This document shows, one piece after another, positions 11,100 to 23,110 of a stretch of 64,000 nucleotides of DNA. The notes under the pieces were generated by a model. That model ran no database searches and was not told the DNA's origin. It worked only from the letters and a program-made list of their open reading frames with translations. Origin of the DNA: Sipunculus nudus (lineage: Eukaryota; Annelida; Sipuncula; Golfingiida; Sipunculidae); NCBI GenBank assembly GCA_026874595.1, contig CM049317.1, forward strand, positions 51,171,618-51,235,617. Reading direction: 5' to 3'. The position numbers and the translations under genes were made by a program. Position 1 is the first letter of the stretch, and each line of letters begins with the position of its first letter.

Positions 11100-11915
11100 A
11101 AAGTCGTGACACAGCCGTCCTGTTAGTCAGAACACAGCGCTTACTCTGAGAGGGACTGTTTTCCGGCGGCGATTATCCCGGCTTTGAGTGCTAATATCTA
11201 ACTCCAGAACATAGAAACAGGTTTCCATTTATGACTGTGTAAATACGGGTAATTCTTCCAATTTGTTCTCTGCGAGACAACTTCCTAATGACTCCGCTCT
11301 TTGGCCAACTACTGAAGAAACTGAAAATCGTTATCACAAAAACACGCGGAAATTCATTTTAATGAGGGACAATGCCATTGAAAATGGCCCGGTCTGCACC
11401 TGAATCCTTTTCCTTCATTATCGGAAATTACATCTTACCTTTCTTCTTGAAAGTAATTTTCTGTTATTTCCCATCAGTCTCCACGGGGCAGGATGCTTTC
11501 AAAAAAACATATTAATATGACCCCGGCTTGTTTTCCTGGCGTGATTTTATATAATTTTGACGCATCAAGGTGTTATGGCAAACTTCAAACAGAGCCCAGT
11601 AACTTTCGTTAAAGAGTTGTCACATTCTAAAGCTAGTGTTCTGTTTAAGAATTACACTTTGTAATACGTTCATTGCCTTTATCCCCCCACACACACTTTT
11701 TAGCAAGGGGGATGGTAAATGTAATCATCCCCCTGGAGTTCAGAGAATAATATTTATATATTGGAAATGAAATACATATTATTAATTTGAATTTAAGACT
11801 AGTTCCATTTCTGAGTTCACTGTGAAATATATAAGAATGAACATATAATGGAAACACAATACAATAATTTAAATTACTTAATTGTAATGTATTTGAAATG
11901 TGTCACAGAGACATT
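11100..11915. other. Unannotated stretch
   Basis: Mixed-composition single-copy-looking sequence, with no credible frame or repeat match. Confidence 0.5.
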
Positions 11916-11930
11916 AATATATATATTTAA

Positions 11931-11998
<68 letters not shown>
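11916..11998. repeat. Imperfect (AT)n microsatellite
   Basis: AT dinucleotides with TTTA/TTA interruptions. It abuts the LTR that begins at 11999. Confidence 0.95.
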
Positions 11999-12002
<4 letters not shown>

Positions 12003-12729
12003 ACGGAACCAACACATTTTCTAATGGAGATAAAAAAAATCAGATTTTGTTACACTAGGCAGCGTAGAATGTCTAGGGGAATGAATAAAGAAGTCATGTT
12101 TTTTTTTATTAACAAATATCTATAATTTATTCTTAAAACAACCCAATACAATTCACTAAATCAATACAATTATACAGTAAAACAGCGTTATAGCAACAAG
12201 TCAATATAATCACAGAAAGATAATGTTCAGTACCTCGATACCAACACCGTCACCACGATAAATCCTTTGAATGTAAACTCTCGGAGAATGACAGTCCAGT
12301 GGAAAGTTCTTGCAACAACACAGAAAGTAAACTGAAGTCCAAATTAATAAAATCCAGGAGAAAATCTTTGAAAATGTATAATTGCCGCATTCGTCGGATA
12401 AGGTCTTAGAATCTGACACACGTTTCTGCGTCCGCTAGTATCTGCTCTGCTGTCTGCCCTTCCGTTCTAAAAAAAAAAAATAGCCCCTTTATATACCTTC
12501 ACACCCCATGCGGGGAATTTTCCACTTCTCGAACAGTCTATAAAGGTCTTGCACAACACGCGTTTCAGGAATTCTCTAGAAAGACATAGCCCTGTGTCTC
12601 TACACACCACGCTTATCACGTGACCCACGACCAGGCGTGAAAACCCAAGGCTCACACGACAACGAGAGTTCAACCAGTACGGATTAAACATAAAATGTAA
12701 AAACAGCACGAGTTACGCCCGTGCCACAC
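11999..12729 (-). mobile_element. Solo LTR of an unidentified LTR retrotransposon
   Basis: Read on the minus strand this 731 bp unit starts TGTGTGGCACGG and ends GGTTCCGTAACA, the TG...CA pattern of an LTR. Expected signals lie in order: a TATA box GGTATATAAAGG (12486-12497), then AATAAA near 12126-12131 and 12080. Only the 3' third recurs in the window, at 61524-61677. No primer-binding site or coding region adjoins it, so it is a solo LTR. The outer flanks are simple AT/A-rich sequence, and no convincing target duplication could be read. Its clade cannot be named from the LTR alone. Confidence 0.65.
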
Positions 12730-12904
12730 AATAAAAAAAAAAATATATATATATTTATATATATTGTTACAGGTACCTTTTTTTATTGTGTGCAGCGGTC
12801 TAACAGATGATTGTTTTATTGTGCATTTTTTCAGTGTTTTCATTTGTCATTCTGGTTTGGAACCCCCCCCCCCCCTTTTTTTTTTCCTAAATCCTGGATC
12901 CGCC
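12730..12904. repeat. Low-complexity cluster
   Basis: An A11 run, a short (AT)n/TTTA patch (12743-12764), C13 (12863-12875) followed directly by T10 (12876-12885). Confidence 0.85.
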
Positions 12905-13365
12905 TCTGTGATATGATGCCATATTATTCAAATATCCCCAGATGTTATCCCGATGACGTAAAACTTGAACGAAGAGATACTTCACCTGAAGCCATACGAT
13001 CACTATTCATTAATACATCAGCGACATCGGAGAAACATTGGGATATATTTGGAAATACCAGGGGTCGGTGTGGGAACTAAATTAGGTCATCTGGAAACAT
13101 AGGCCAACATCGGGATATTACGATGTAAACCGATGGGTACCGAAGTCTACCGATGTGTCTTGTTGTTATCCCGATGATATGCCAGTTGAGGTCAGCCCAT
13201 TTCAAGAAAAAAAAAAACAGAGTTTGTATGTATGGTCGGGAATTCCCCGATATCCCCGATATGTATCGTAACACGTACCATTTGTTCCCGATGTTGTCTG
13301 ATGTTTCCTATATAATCATCCCGCCTGTGCTTCCCGATGATTAGCTGATAAGTTTCCGGGAAATC
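12905..13365. repeat. CCCGATG/CATCGGG-rich irregular patch
   Basis: Variants of CCCGATG or its complement occur more than ten times in 460 bp, for example at 12949, 13110, 13130, 13152, 13171, 13247-13258, 13288 and 13333. They face both ways and have no fixed period. A decayed inverted-repeat element with short motifs is one explanation. No coding frame is convincing, although 63-89 codon frames overlap it on both strands. Confidence 0.45.
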
Positions 13366-14304
13366 TTCGGCTGAGCCTAAAACTATTTAATCAATAAATA
13401 AAGATTATGATTGCTCTCGGGCATATTGTTATTAGTCATAACTATGATTCAAACGATTATATCTCATTGCAATGATTCATGATGGTATATTATTAGCAGT
13501 TTGGGCCTTGGGTTAACATAGCTCGCTGGCAAATGTCTGCTCATACGTAGGTTTTTCGAGATATTGCCATTTTTTTTAAAAAAATTCAAAGAATAAAGAA
13601 GGGATCATCAGAAATATTAATGTATATAAATAAAATATAAATATATAATTAATTCATAATATGATTCTCTAGAAAATATCTTTTGCTGGTGAAACATTTA
13701 AAAGCCGTTGTCTGCATGCATGCAATGAACATATCTGACTGTTGCTTTCTGCTTATTTCAAATTTGTGGAACATATGGAAATGCTGATAAATACCCTAGT
13801 CAATATGATGTCAGGACTGATAACACAGTCAAATGCAGGTTCCAATAGCAAACATATGTTTTATTGCAAATAATTAATACGTTTCTTTCACATATATGCT
13901 GCAGCTTCGAGAGTTTCAAAAAGGAATTCGCTCTGAATTTCTATAAGTCTTAAAGTCTTAATTGTTAAAGCTTTATTTTAGTCTGTTTGGAATGCCCTAA
14001 ATAACTTGCTGTTAAACTAGCAACCCAGTTAAAGCAGTACATTTTTCCTTTTGAGGGGGTCATTTATGCTGGTCCAAATAAAAGTTTGTGCTTCAAAATG
14101 TATCGGAAAACCTAAGATATATTTTTATTATGTTTTTGTGATTAATATGCATTTATCTTAGAGTATTGGAAAAAGAGTACACGCATGTTTACGTCAATTT
14201 ACCATATGCAAATGGAAGGAATTTTAAATAAGAAGACGGGATTGAACACATAAAAAACAACCAGTCCCTCCTCGTTCAGTGAGTTCTTTGGTAATCTAGA
14301 ATTA
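13366..14304. other. Unannotated stretch
   Basis: AT-rich; nothing recognised. Confidence 0.5.
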
Positions 14305-14613
14305 ATGAGGAAGAAAAATCACTTTCATAAAAGGAAGACAGTGATTTCATATCCCAGTCAGCCCCCTGTTACAGATGAACTACGGGTAACCAAGACCCAG
14401 AAATGGACCGGAAATTTCTGCACTCAGCGTGGTAAGACCTATTCCATATTCCATTTGGAGAGCGTTCCTCGCCATAACCACGGCCAACAAAAGTGCTCTT
14501 GGGTTGTGGAGGAGTGCCAGATGATGAAACGGCTCCAAGTTGTAAAGCCAGCACACTTTCCGCATGCTAATGCGGTCTTGAAATTTGTATCTAAAAGCAG
14601 GACTATCGGTTAA
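14305..14613 (+). CDS. Unrecognised 102-codon open frame (doubtful)
   Basis: An ATG-to-stop frame in locally balanced composition. The product is basic (opens MRKKNHFHKRK) with no signal peptide, membrane segment or familiar domain. Two minus-strand frames of 61 and 78 codons overlap it, so the open region may reflect low stop density, not selection. No splice context or promoter was identified. I give it a low probability of being real. Confidence 0.1.
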   Translation: MRKKNHFHKRKTVISYPSQPPVTDELRVTKTQKWTGNFCTQRGKTYSIFHLESVPRHNHGQQKCSWVVEECQMMKRLQVVKPAHFPHANAVLKFVSKSRTIG

Positions 14614-16199
14614 CATTTAATCCATATTTTATTTATGCCCCGTTGATCTTTTTTTATATTAATGGGGTTGCCGTAATCTTAATTCCCTGCTTGGTGTTCT
14701 CTGCATAAAAGAGGTAGGTTTTTTCGACGAGACCTGCATGAATCGTGCTGCGTCGCCCTCCGTCAAAACTACGTAATAAAGGCGAAGGAAAATTTCCTGA
14801 AATCAGATTATCTGAAAATCCGCCAATAAATATAATTCAGATAAAAAGCAACCTTTTCTGTGTCGTATGACGTTCGAGTTTATTATTTTTTGGGGCCATC
14901 TTAAGTATCCTTTGTTATTATAACTCCTCACCTAAGAAGGAGCAATTATTATAATAAACATCTAATTTGCAATTGTTAAGCGGAGTGGTTGTCTTAATTT
15001 CTTCCATCGTTTCTGTAAAACCATTTTTTTTACAAGGAATATGTGTATGTTAACATTGTAACTTTGATTGGAATTCATCATGTTTTCATATTTTCGAATT
15101 ATTAGGTATAAATTTGAAATAACACGCCCACTTTGAGACTAGAGTAAGACAAAAAAACCAAAACCAACCAAAACTACGCGACCGCTTCTCGTTGAACCAA
15201 GAGTCCCCAGCAATAAACTAATAAGTCGGGTCTAGCAAGAGAAGCTGGCGAGTGTGCGGTGAACTGTCAGACACTGGTACTCCAGAGCTTCAGACCTCTG
15301 GATCACGCGAGAAAAACATTTACGTGTAGCCCCTTGATGGAGACAGTTGTTTAAGGGATGTAACCGCATCTACTCAACTTACTCTCGACATAAACCACTT
15401 CTCTTTCAGGCGACTGTGTCATTATTCTGTATTCGAAGTGACATGGCCGGTCTGCCCGCATGGACGGAACCGGTTAATATACACCGACATATCTTGCAAC
15501 ACAAGAAATCCCCAGCGTGTATAACTACTGGCACAGCTGGATCTAAACTAAATTGTTTACCCGATGAATGTCAGCTAGGTTATATTTGCGAACTGGGTTC
15601 GTCTTGGTCATGCAGATGATATACATGTATATTTGTTTGTGATCGTGAGAGTAATATTTAAAATTTTAAGCTTAAGACTATGACAATTGATATTTATCAA
15701 ATTACTAAAAATACATATGGCTTAAAAGCGCACTGTTCGAGGCCGTCTGCCGCTTACGTTTAAAACCAAAATGGAGACTGCAGACATTGACTTAAGGATA
15801 CATTTACAAGGATCCTATAAAAGCTCTTTTGTAAATAGCTGCTCCATCACAGGTCATTTCTATAAATTTCTATTAACTCACTCCCATGTCATTTCAAGAA
15901 CAAAACTGCTACAGAATACCAATGAATTGATATTGCTCTTGAACCGAACGATGAAATATCCGTATAACACCGTGGTACAGAAACTTTTGAATGAAGCACT
16001 TTTGTTAGGGATTCAGATAAGCTCCAAACATGTATTAATTGTTCCTCGGGTGTTGTCTCGAACCTGCACGACATTTCATCAAAGAGCATTTTGAGTTAAG
16101 TTGTTCACAGACAAACCAGTCATTCCTTTAAAAAAATGATGCCTCGCCGCCTGATTTAAGTTTAATAACAAATGCCATTCTCATTCTTTTACAACAGAA
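14614..16199. other. Unannotated stretch
   Basis: Contains 90-codon (15347-15619) and 107-codon (15771-16094) plus-strand frames without recognisable domains. The end of the first is Cys-containing (CLPDECQLGYICELG), but no cysteine framework of a known family could be matched. Confidence 0.45.
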
Positions 16200-16700
16200 C
16201 AAATCATTAAGGTCACGCGATAGTACCTCCCCAAAACGCCCCGCCTTTCTCTCCCTTCATTTCTCTCTCCCTTTCTCTCCTTCTTAATAGAGGGTGTCTC
16301 CGTGACAGCTTCCTACCACATATAGGAAGAAAACTTGTGCCGGATTTGATCTAAGTGCACTAAGGCATGGTAACACAGATGTGCCAGACCGATTTAACTC
16401 GTAAAGACCGGGCCGTGATGCGGCCTCGCCATCTTTCGTCGTATCACGTGGGCCGCGGAACTTGTATCGGTTGATAACGTCCTCGTTTTGTTATATAATT
16501 ACCGGGCATGATCGGGATGGGGAGCTATCAAGCTATGAAGTCAACGTTATCATGTCACTTTCGCCACCATCGGTACACTGGTTACTGTGACCGTAAAGTT
16601 CAACTTCCCTTAGGTAGTCATAAAGCTGAGACAGAGGGCAAAAACAACTCGCACGGAGCTGAATACCTCTGCCTGTTTTAAATATTCGCGAAATTTAAAT
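16200..16700. other. Non-repetitive, balanced-GC block
   Basis: This half-kilobase is richer in GC and CpG than its surroundings. It has no simple repeats, no partner elsewhere in the window and no long frame. It opens with a CCCTTTCTCTCC pyrimidine tract and includes TATCACGTGGGCCGCGG near 16440. Such a block could be a noncoding exon, promoter or conserved element; nothing here decides among them. Confidence 0.3.
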
Positions 16701-16792
16701 CTAGCTGAGATAATTACTCTAATTTGTCTAGCTTCGACTAAGACAAAACTAGATTAATCTCCATGCCTGATATAAAATTTAACGTAAGATCC

Positions 16793-16802
16793 CATATATA
16801 TT

Positions 16803-16844
<42 letters not shown>
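16793..16844. repeat. Imperfect (AT)n microsatellite
   Basis: AT dinucleotides with AAA/TTT interruptions. Confidence 0.95.
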
Positions 16845-16848
<4 letters not shown>

Positions 16849-16906
16849 GGAACCTGTCTTAAAGATCAGCTATCTAATTGGTCCTCCTGTCCATTAATAA
16901 ATATAA
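16845..16906. mobile_element. Fragment with a Tigger-like terminus
   Basis: AGGTGGAACCTGTCTTAAAG directly follows an (AT)n tract. It has the same layout as the terminus at 16968 (AGGTAGAACGCC). About 60 bp survive before the next AT tract. It is probably a truncated relative of the neighbouring transposon. Confidence 0.4.

Positions 16907-16967
<61 letters not shown>
16907..16967. repeat. (AT)n microsatellite, ~60 bp
   Basis: AT dinucleotides with one TTT interruption, abutting the Tigger-like left end. Confidence 0.95.
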
Positions 16968-16972
<5 letters not shown>

Positions 16973-17102
16973 GAACGCCTGTAATGCCGTCACCATCGGG
17001 ACTGGAAGAAAGTGGCCTTAATACAGGAGTGGCCGTTATACAGGACTTGAGGATAGGGGGGTTAAAATGTAACACGAAACCAAGTTCAAATCTTTTTTAT
17101 GA

Positions 17103-17369
17103 TCAGCAAAACAAACGTTTAACATTAGTATTAGTATAACTACTGTTATCATTTGAATAATATATTTCTGCTACCTGTCGGCTGCTTTTCCCCTCACTTT
17201 TCCTGATCAGATCTACCTTTTCTTTGAGAGCAAGTTCAGGTCTTTTCTTGGTCGTAATAATGGTCAAAGTGATTGGGACAGAGTATGCGTAACATTTCAT
17301 ACATGTAACCATATTCATTTTGCATTCATAATTATTCATGTATGAGAAAATTTGCGATGTTTGCCGCAT
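17103..17369 (-). pseudogene. Tigger transposase remnant, CENP-B N-terminal HTH only
   Basis: The 88-codon frame contains ALKEKVDLIR (residues 47-56) and SSRQVAEIY (62-70). These match the first helix-turn-helix of pogo/Tigger transposases and CENP-B, which binds transposon ends (family pattern: basic start, L-x-x-K-x-x-x-I, then G-K-S-x-R-x-x-A). Similarity stops abruptly after AEIY; the usual GVSKSTVS-like recognition helix, the second HTH and the DDE nuclease are absent, and the frame ends 18 codons later. The first 40 residues do not look like transposase, so the original start may have been nearer residue 40. No functional enzyme is encoded. Confidence 0.75.
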
Positions 17370-17564
17370 TGTTTTCGTTTGATGTACATGTTCACAAGGA
17401 TATTAAAGAAAGTTTAAAGATGCACAGTTTAACGTTTTTTCTGATGACATTATCATCAGGACCCGCTGGTTGTCATTCTTTTATTAAATGACAAACACTC
17501 TGATTAAGTTCCGGCTCGCACGACTGATTCCCAAACATGCACGCAGGTTGGCACATATGCCTTA

Positions 17565-17598
17565 CCAACTCAGCCTCATACTAATGAGGCTGAGTTGG
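17565..17598. repeat. Perfect 15 bp-arm hairpin with 4-base loop
   Basis: CCAACTCAGCCTCAT, loop ACTA, then the exact complement. It lies inside the Tigger-like element. Confidence 0.85.
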
Positions 17599-17959
17599 GT
17601 AGTACGACGCTGGCTACGTTTCAAACAACTCAGTCACGGTCGAGTGGTTACCTTTATCCAGGCACTCATTAACAGACTAGAATATGTGAGAGCGGACCTT
17701 GTGTAATGATATTGAGGTCAGAAGTGGCCGCTCGATTTGTTGAGCCCATGTCACGGAGTCACTGCCCCTGACCGTAATTGAGGCGTTTCCCTGCCTGCGG
17801 GACCGAGGGACCTGGCCGTAATACGGAATAGAGGAGTGACCGTAATTGACAACAAAATGATTATGAAATATAACGGTCGAAAATTCGGGACCGGAAAATC
17901 TGACCGTTATAGACGAATTGACCGTTATTGAGGCGTGGCCGTTAGCAGGCGTTCTACTG

Positions 17960-19092
17960 TATATATATTCTCATTCAGAGACAGAGAAAGAGAGAGAGAG
18001 AGAGTTCCTGAAGTCACTTTCCTTAAAATTTAAACTGATACATATGCGTTATCACCCGTCACCTAATGGTGACACGAGGCTCTTCCAGTCGATATATCAC
18101 GTTTGGTGTAAATTTTACTGCTTGCTTTATAACTGTCACTAGAATGAAACCAAAGCTCATGCATGTAATAACAATCCCTATTTAACATAAGGCGCATAAC
18201 CTCTCCTTTCAACAACTTCTTATACCCCTTGAAAGGTCAATATGTTTTCCAAAGTGATAACTATCAGACCGATTCCATTTGCCAGATGGGAGGAAGCTTT
18301 CACTGAACAAAAATTGAGACCACATGAAACATGTTCAGATGGGTTACAAAAAGCACATTTCCCGCTGGAGTAAAAGCGTTTATTAACCCCGTTTGTTTTA
18401 TAATTAATGGGTTATCCTTCCTACGCACTGCTGAGTGACTTGACCTAGAATTCAAGCATGTTTCAAAAAGCATCCTGTTCGAAGACAAAACAAAAGATCG
18501 TCAGGATTGTCACTCGAAAATTAGGGGAACATGTATCATGTATACTAAAATACACCTACTGTTCTGGTTTTAAATTAAAGTCAAATGTTCCTGACATAAT
18601 ACAGATTCCGATGGATGTGTTAATAATTGCTACGACATATCTGTTCAAATACGTTTTCTATATAGTTAAGAGTGCTCGTGGTGAAATTTACACATCCATG
18701 TTCAAGGTGCGCGCTTTCGTTGTGTTTTTAAGTGATATACGTGTATATGATATACAAATGTAATTCCTCTAATGGATAGAAATAATGGCAAGCCCAACCC
18801 GGATTTAAAACATGTGAAACTTCTTCATTCCAGATAAAAAAAACAGGACTGAATATATTTCCTGTCATCTTCATCACCGAGTGAGCTCAAATATACTGAC
18901 CAAGTTGTCAGAAGCAATACCAAAGCTAAAATTAGATGTATAATACCGCCAAGCAAACACTGGAAGCCACCAACCCCCCGAGTCTGAAGCTGAGCGAAAA
19001 CAGGGAACGGATATGGACCTTGCACGACCTTGGGAATAGGACAAAAAGAAAAATTAGGTGCAAATCTGTGACTCGGGACCATCCCGCGAAAA
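17960..19092. other. Unannotated stretch
   Basis: A short (GA)n tract lies at 17986-18004. The 101-codon frame at 18458-18763 is unrecognised. Confidence 0.5.
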
Positions 19093-19143
19093 CACGACTC
19101 ATTAGGCATTTATATTGGACTGGTAAACCCTAATTGAGTCGTG
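19093..19143. repeat. Near-perfect 14-15 bp-arm inverted repeat
   Basis: CACGACTCATTAGG at 19093-19106 faces CCTAATTGAGTCGTG at 19129-19143; the arms differ by one inserted base. Confidence 0.65.
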
Positions 19144-22100
19144 ATACAAGCCATATCGAGGAACGCATCGCAGTCCAGTAGCCCGTCCGAGCCATGCTTG
19201 AATCCATGCGGTCAGAAATTCAACAATCATGCGGAGGGATTTACCAATATGCTGAGCTAAAACGGATTTTCCCTCCCATGTTAGGTATTGTCAGAAAGTA
19301 TACTAAAACACTTACGATTATGTCAAGTGACAGCGTACTTGTAGGCCATGAGGCGTTGGCAGAAATGAAGAAATATATTTCCATCCTCATTGAGCCTTAA
19401 AGTGCGTTCCTCCCTTTAGGATGTAACGGCACACTGACAGCAAGTACGGAGCCAGAACGTTTGTAGTAGACTATCTAGTGTCAGAGGACAGAAAATGGCG
19501 CTAACTGCGTCCAAATTCAGCTTTTGAAGACCAGCCATATTGGATTTTATCGCAAACAGAAAACCTCGGAAGAAAATTTTAAAAAATGGGGTTAAAATTT
19601 GCTACCCTAAATATAAAAAAAGAAATGACTGATCAACCCCCATAAAACTCCCCTCCCACGGGGAGGCTCAAGTAAACATTAATCTAGTATCTCCATGGTA
19701 TTTTTATATTGACCTAACTTTTATGAAGTGTCACTAATACAGGAAATATTATATCATCTTATAAAGGAATCGGCTTCAGGTAAATGGGTCAGCCATATAC
19801 CTTTTTAGGTTATAATATACTTTACCAACCAGTTGCACTCTATCCGGTTTAATGGCAAAAACTGAAATTGTCTGAAAGTTCCTCTGCTTTTTTTAATTCC
19901 CGAGGCATAAACAAATTTGAAGAGAATAAGGGTTAGTCCGGCAGATTTGATGTATATCATATTTTATCATATATTTTTTTTTTTCAAAATTATTGTAATT
20001 CCTTTATCATCACGGCTACCCGGTCTCTTCAAATTACACCTCGGTGGAGATTTTTAATACAAGGACACAAGGCAATTTCTCATAACATCTGCAAAAAATA
20101 TGAAAAGTGAGCGATATATTTTCTTTATTGCTGGATATGAGATGAATTACAACGATGTAATGATAGCAATCACAAGTGAAGCATCTTTAGATATGATTTA
20201 TAGATCCTCCTGTTACGGTGGGAGGTCGAGCGAACGCTCCAAGAACACATAAGACTCACATTTTAAACTGCTTTTACTCAACTTAGCGGGGACACCGGGA
20301 TGGGAGCACCGTGAAAACAATGGATGTTACTTTTAAAGTGTACCTAGTGTCACTACGAAACAGCAGCCGTTGGGGATAAAGTAAACACATTTAAATGCAC
20401 GGGTGGTGTTTATCTCTGCTTCAGGAGCCGTAATATACAAATCAAGTGCGAGTGCAATGGGAGTTCACACTCAGGAGAAGTCATCAGAATCGTCGATAAA
20501 CAGAGGATCCCGGCAGCCAACAACAGTTGCTGCTCCCCCGGCGACAACCTGTTACTCTTGTGTTTACTTCTCGTTTCTCGTAGCTGCTTGACAACCGCCT
20601 CTCCCGTTCATCCACGCACTCCAGCCTCTCAACTTCCTGCCATAAAAACAAATCATTCGCAATACATGAGTAATTTACGGCAATTAGAAATGACGACCAG
20701 TTTCTGTCCAACAAACACTCAGGCAACTTTGACACATCCGTACAAAGATTGTATAAGCTTTATCCATCTGAATCAAATACAAAAGTGTCTATAATTATAA
20801 CGAATGCTTGAGAAAATATATAGTAAATACTGTAACGTATTCATTTGTAAGAAATGGTCCTGCATACCTGGAATTGACTCCTGGAGACTGAATAATTATG
20901 TAAAATAAGAAGATTGCATAAATCATGTCTAATTTAGCCTTAATTATAATAAAAACATTAAGAATTATTGAGATTTGGAAAAAGGTGACCTTAAAGTACG
21001 CAACCAATGGTCACATATTTTAAAAGTTTGGTTCATGGTGACACTACATGTAACATGAGGATGCAGGTTTCCCTATATTATAAGAATAATATGTTATGAC
21101 CAAACCTTTGTAAGGAATATATGTGATTCGTGAGTTACAGTTAATTGTTTAGTTAGACATCACAGCGAAGCTCTAAGATTCTTTGGTATTATCAGAATTT
21201 TCAACTTTAAGTCTTTAGGTGGGGTTTGAGCTCCGGACTTTCAGCTCCAATGTCATACACAATTACAACCAGGAAGTGAGTTGCCACATCATCGATGCAT
21301 TTTTTACAACCTATTGAAACACATCACATTAAATTAACTTTTATTGTGAATCAAGACATAACGGAAATTAAGGCTTGTGGAAGTTTTGTCCGCTATCCAT
21401 ATACGCTCCTAAAGGAAAGGGAGAGGCCCGAGGAATTAAAGGAACTTAAAAGGTCCTCTGGTCCTCAAAGTTTAAGCTGGGTGCAGGACTGGAGGAGCAC
21501 CAAACACTTATTGAAGCAATGCATATGCTAAAAGGAAATCGATAAGAGCTATCCATCAGTTCGAACATTCCCTACCCTGCCAAATACACCGTCAGTCAAA
21601 TACAGCAGTATTAAGTAATCAAAGAGGGGATTGAATAATGTTGATGGGAATTTTAATTTATTAATTAAGTACAGAATGTTTAACTCCACAAGGAAGAGTT
21701 ATGATGTCCTTCTAAAGCTGACTCACAGCTCTAAACTTGAACCAACTCTTCCCTTCCCTCTTCCCTCGACATGCTAGTTTATTACCCATAGTAAATGGCA
21801 CAGGACAGCACTACAAAGGTGCATGAGAAAAATTGCATGAGAATATGGAATAATCATAATAATCTATACACTAGTTTCTTTTAAATACTGTTATTTTATG
21901 GAGAAAAGCCCTGACGACATAGCGACGTCCCCTTTCAGAGCGAGACGGGTCTATATTTTAAACCAGAAGAAACAATATCGTTTACGGAAAGTCCCGACGC
22001 CAAACTGTCTCGTACTCTATTTTAATAAAGTCGGCATATCTGACTCAAGCAGGGAGCAATAACCGGGCCTTGGTACATCAAATTGAATAGCTATTAAACA

Positions 22101-22739
22101 AAACAGTAATCATTTCTCGACATGCCATAATTGCTATTTGATGCTTGTTTTCTCCTCCGCGAGGCAAAATGAACATGTTTATAACGTTTATTAATGATTT
22201 ATGTCACTTTTATGGAGTCTTTAGAAGAGAAACTAAAAATGTACCTCCCAAGGGATACATGCCTCCGCCACTGAAGCACAAGTTAAAAAAACTCCTGTGC
22301 GAAGACCTTCGATACCTTCAGTTTGTGGTGCTGGTCGCTCGAGAGTGATCTGAACAGGTTATCGGGCAACACTGATGAGGCGGGGTCATTCGTGTATAAG
22401 TGACCGTACATTTTATTATCATTGCTTTTTGACGCTCCCTTATCCTGAAACAATACTGAACCAACACCAAAATCAAATTGATTCTTCCTTGACGGATTAT
22501 CGAAATGCCAAGCAAATTTCATGATATTCCGTTGATCATTGTTGGAGTTATGTTCTGAACAATCACACACATAAAACGCACCTCCTGGCGGAAGCAATAC
22601 AGCGATTATAGTACGACGATGCACTGTTTAAAAAAAATATTCTGACACAAAGGTGTCATAAAAAACGAAATATTCAGAAGTAAAGGTGCTTACTATTTAA
22701 CTTTACCAACCTGTGTCACGATCGCCTCATGCGTGTTAA
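19144..22739. other. Unannotated stretch
   Basis: No gene, RNA or repeat is supported. Overlapping frames of 62-113 codons occur near 20403-20794 and 22145-22624, mostly on both strands, which argues against coding. Confidence 0.5.
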
Positions 22740-23110
22740 ATGTCGGAGACGGCAACATGAAAGCCCCCCCCCCAACCCGAGCGATAATAACCGTCCCAGT
22801 CTCCTCAGAAAATAATCTCCCCCCTCCGCGTTTATAATTTAACCCTGTACATCCTCTCCCACAATTAGCCCCCCCCCCCCCCCCGCGTTAATTACGCCCC
22901 CATCCCTCTGACAATTACGCCCCCTTCGCCTTTCCTCGCGTTGATAACCTACCCATCCCCTCTAACAATTACGTCCCCCTCCCCCTCCGATAATTGTCTC
23001 CACATCCCCCATCCCTCGCCACCCCCTCCCGCGATATCAACCTCCCTCATGCCCTCTGACAATAACGCACCCTCCCCCGATAATTACCCCCAGGATAAAT
23101 AGCTCTGGTA
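22740..23110. repeat. Pyrimidine-rich irregular minisatellite
   Basis: The plus strand is strongly C/T-rich with repeated CCCTCTGACAATTACGCCCC-like units, clearest at 22904, 22957, 22985 (shortened) and 23050, plus poorer ones from 22800. C16 lies at 22869-22884. Spacing varies from about 27 to 67 bp. The AATTACG/GATAATTA cores give alternate AT-rich islands in C-rich sequence. Confidence 0.7.

Larger units (their letters stand above)
16968..17959 (-). mobile_element. Decayed Tigger/pogo-type DNA transposon
   Basis: The ends are inverted: AGGTAGAACGCCTG at the left, and CAGGCGTTCTACTG at the right (reverse complement CAGTAGAACGCCTG). TATA flanks both, matching the TA target used by pogo/Tc1-mariner elements. 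Subterminal GGCCGTTA/GACCGTTAT motifs are plentiful at 17700-17945. A minus-strand fragment at 17160-17249 encodes a CENP-B/Tigger-type helix-turn-helix. At about 1 kb, against more than 2 kb for complete Tiggers, the catalytic DDE region is missing. A 15 bp-arm hairpin sits inside. Confidence 0.8.

Noticed and set aside
11999-12729. A target-site duplication for the 731 bp LTR
   Set aside because: The flanks are ATAT and ATAA; the match is partial and AT-rich, so not claimed.
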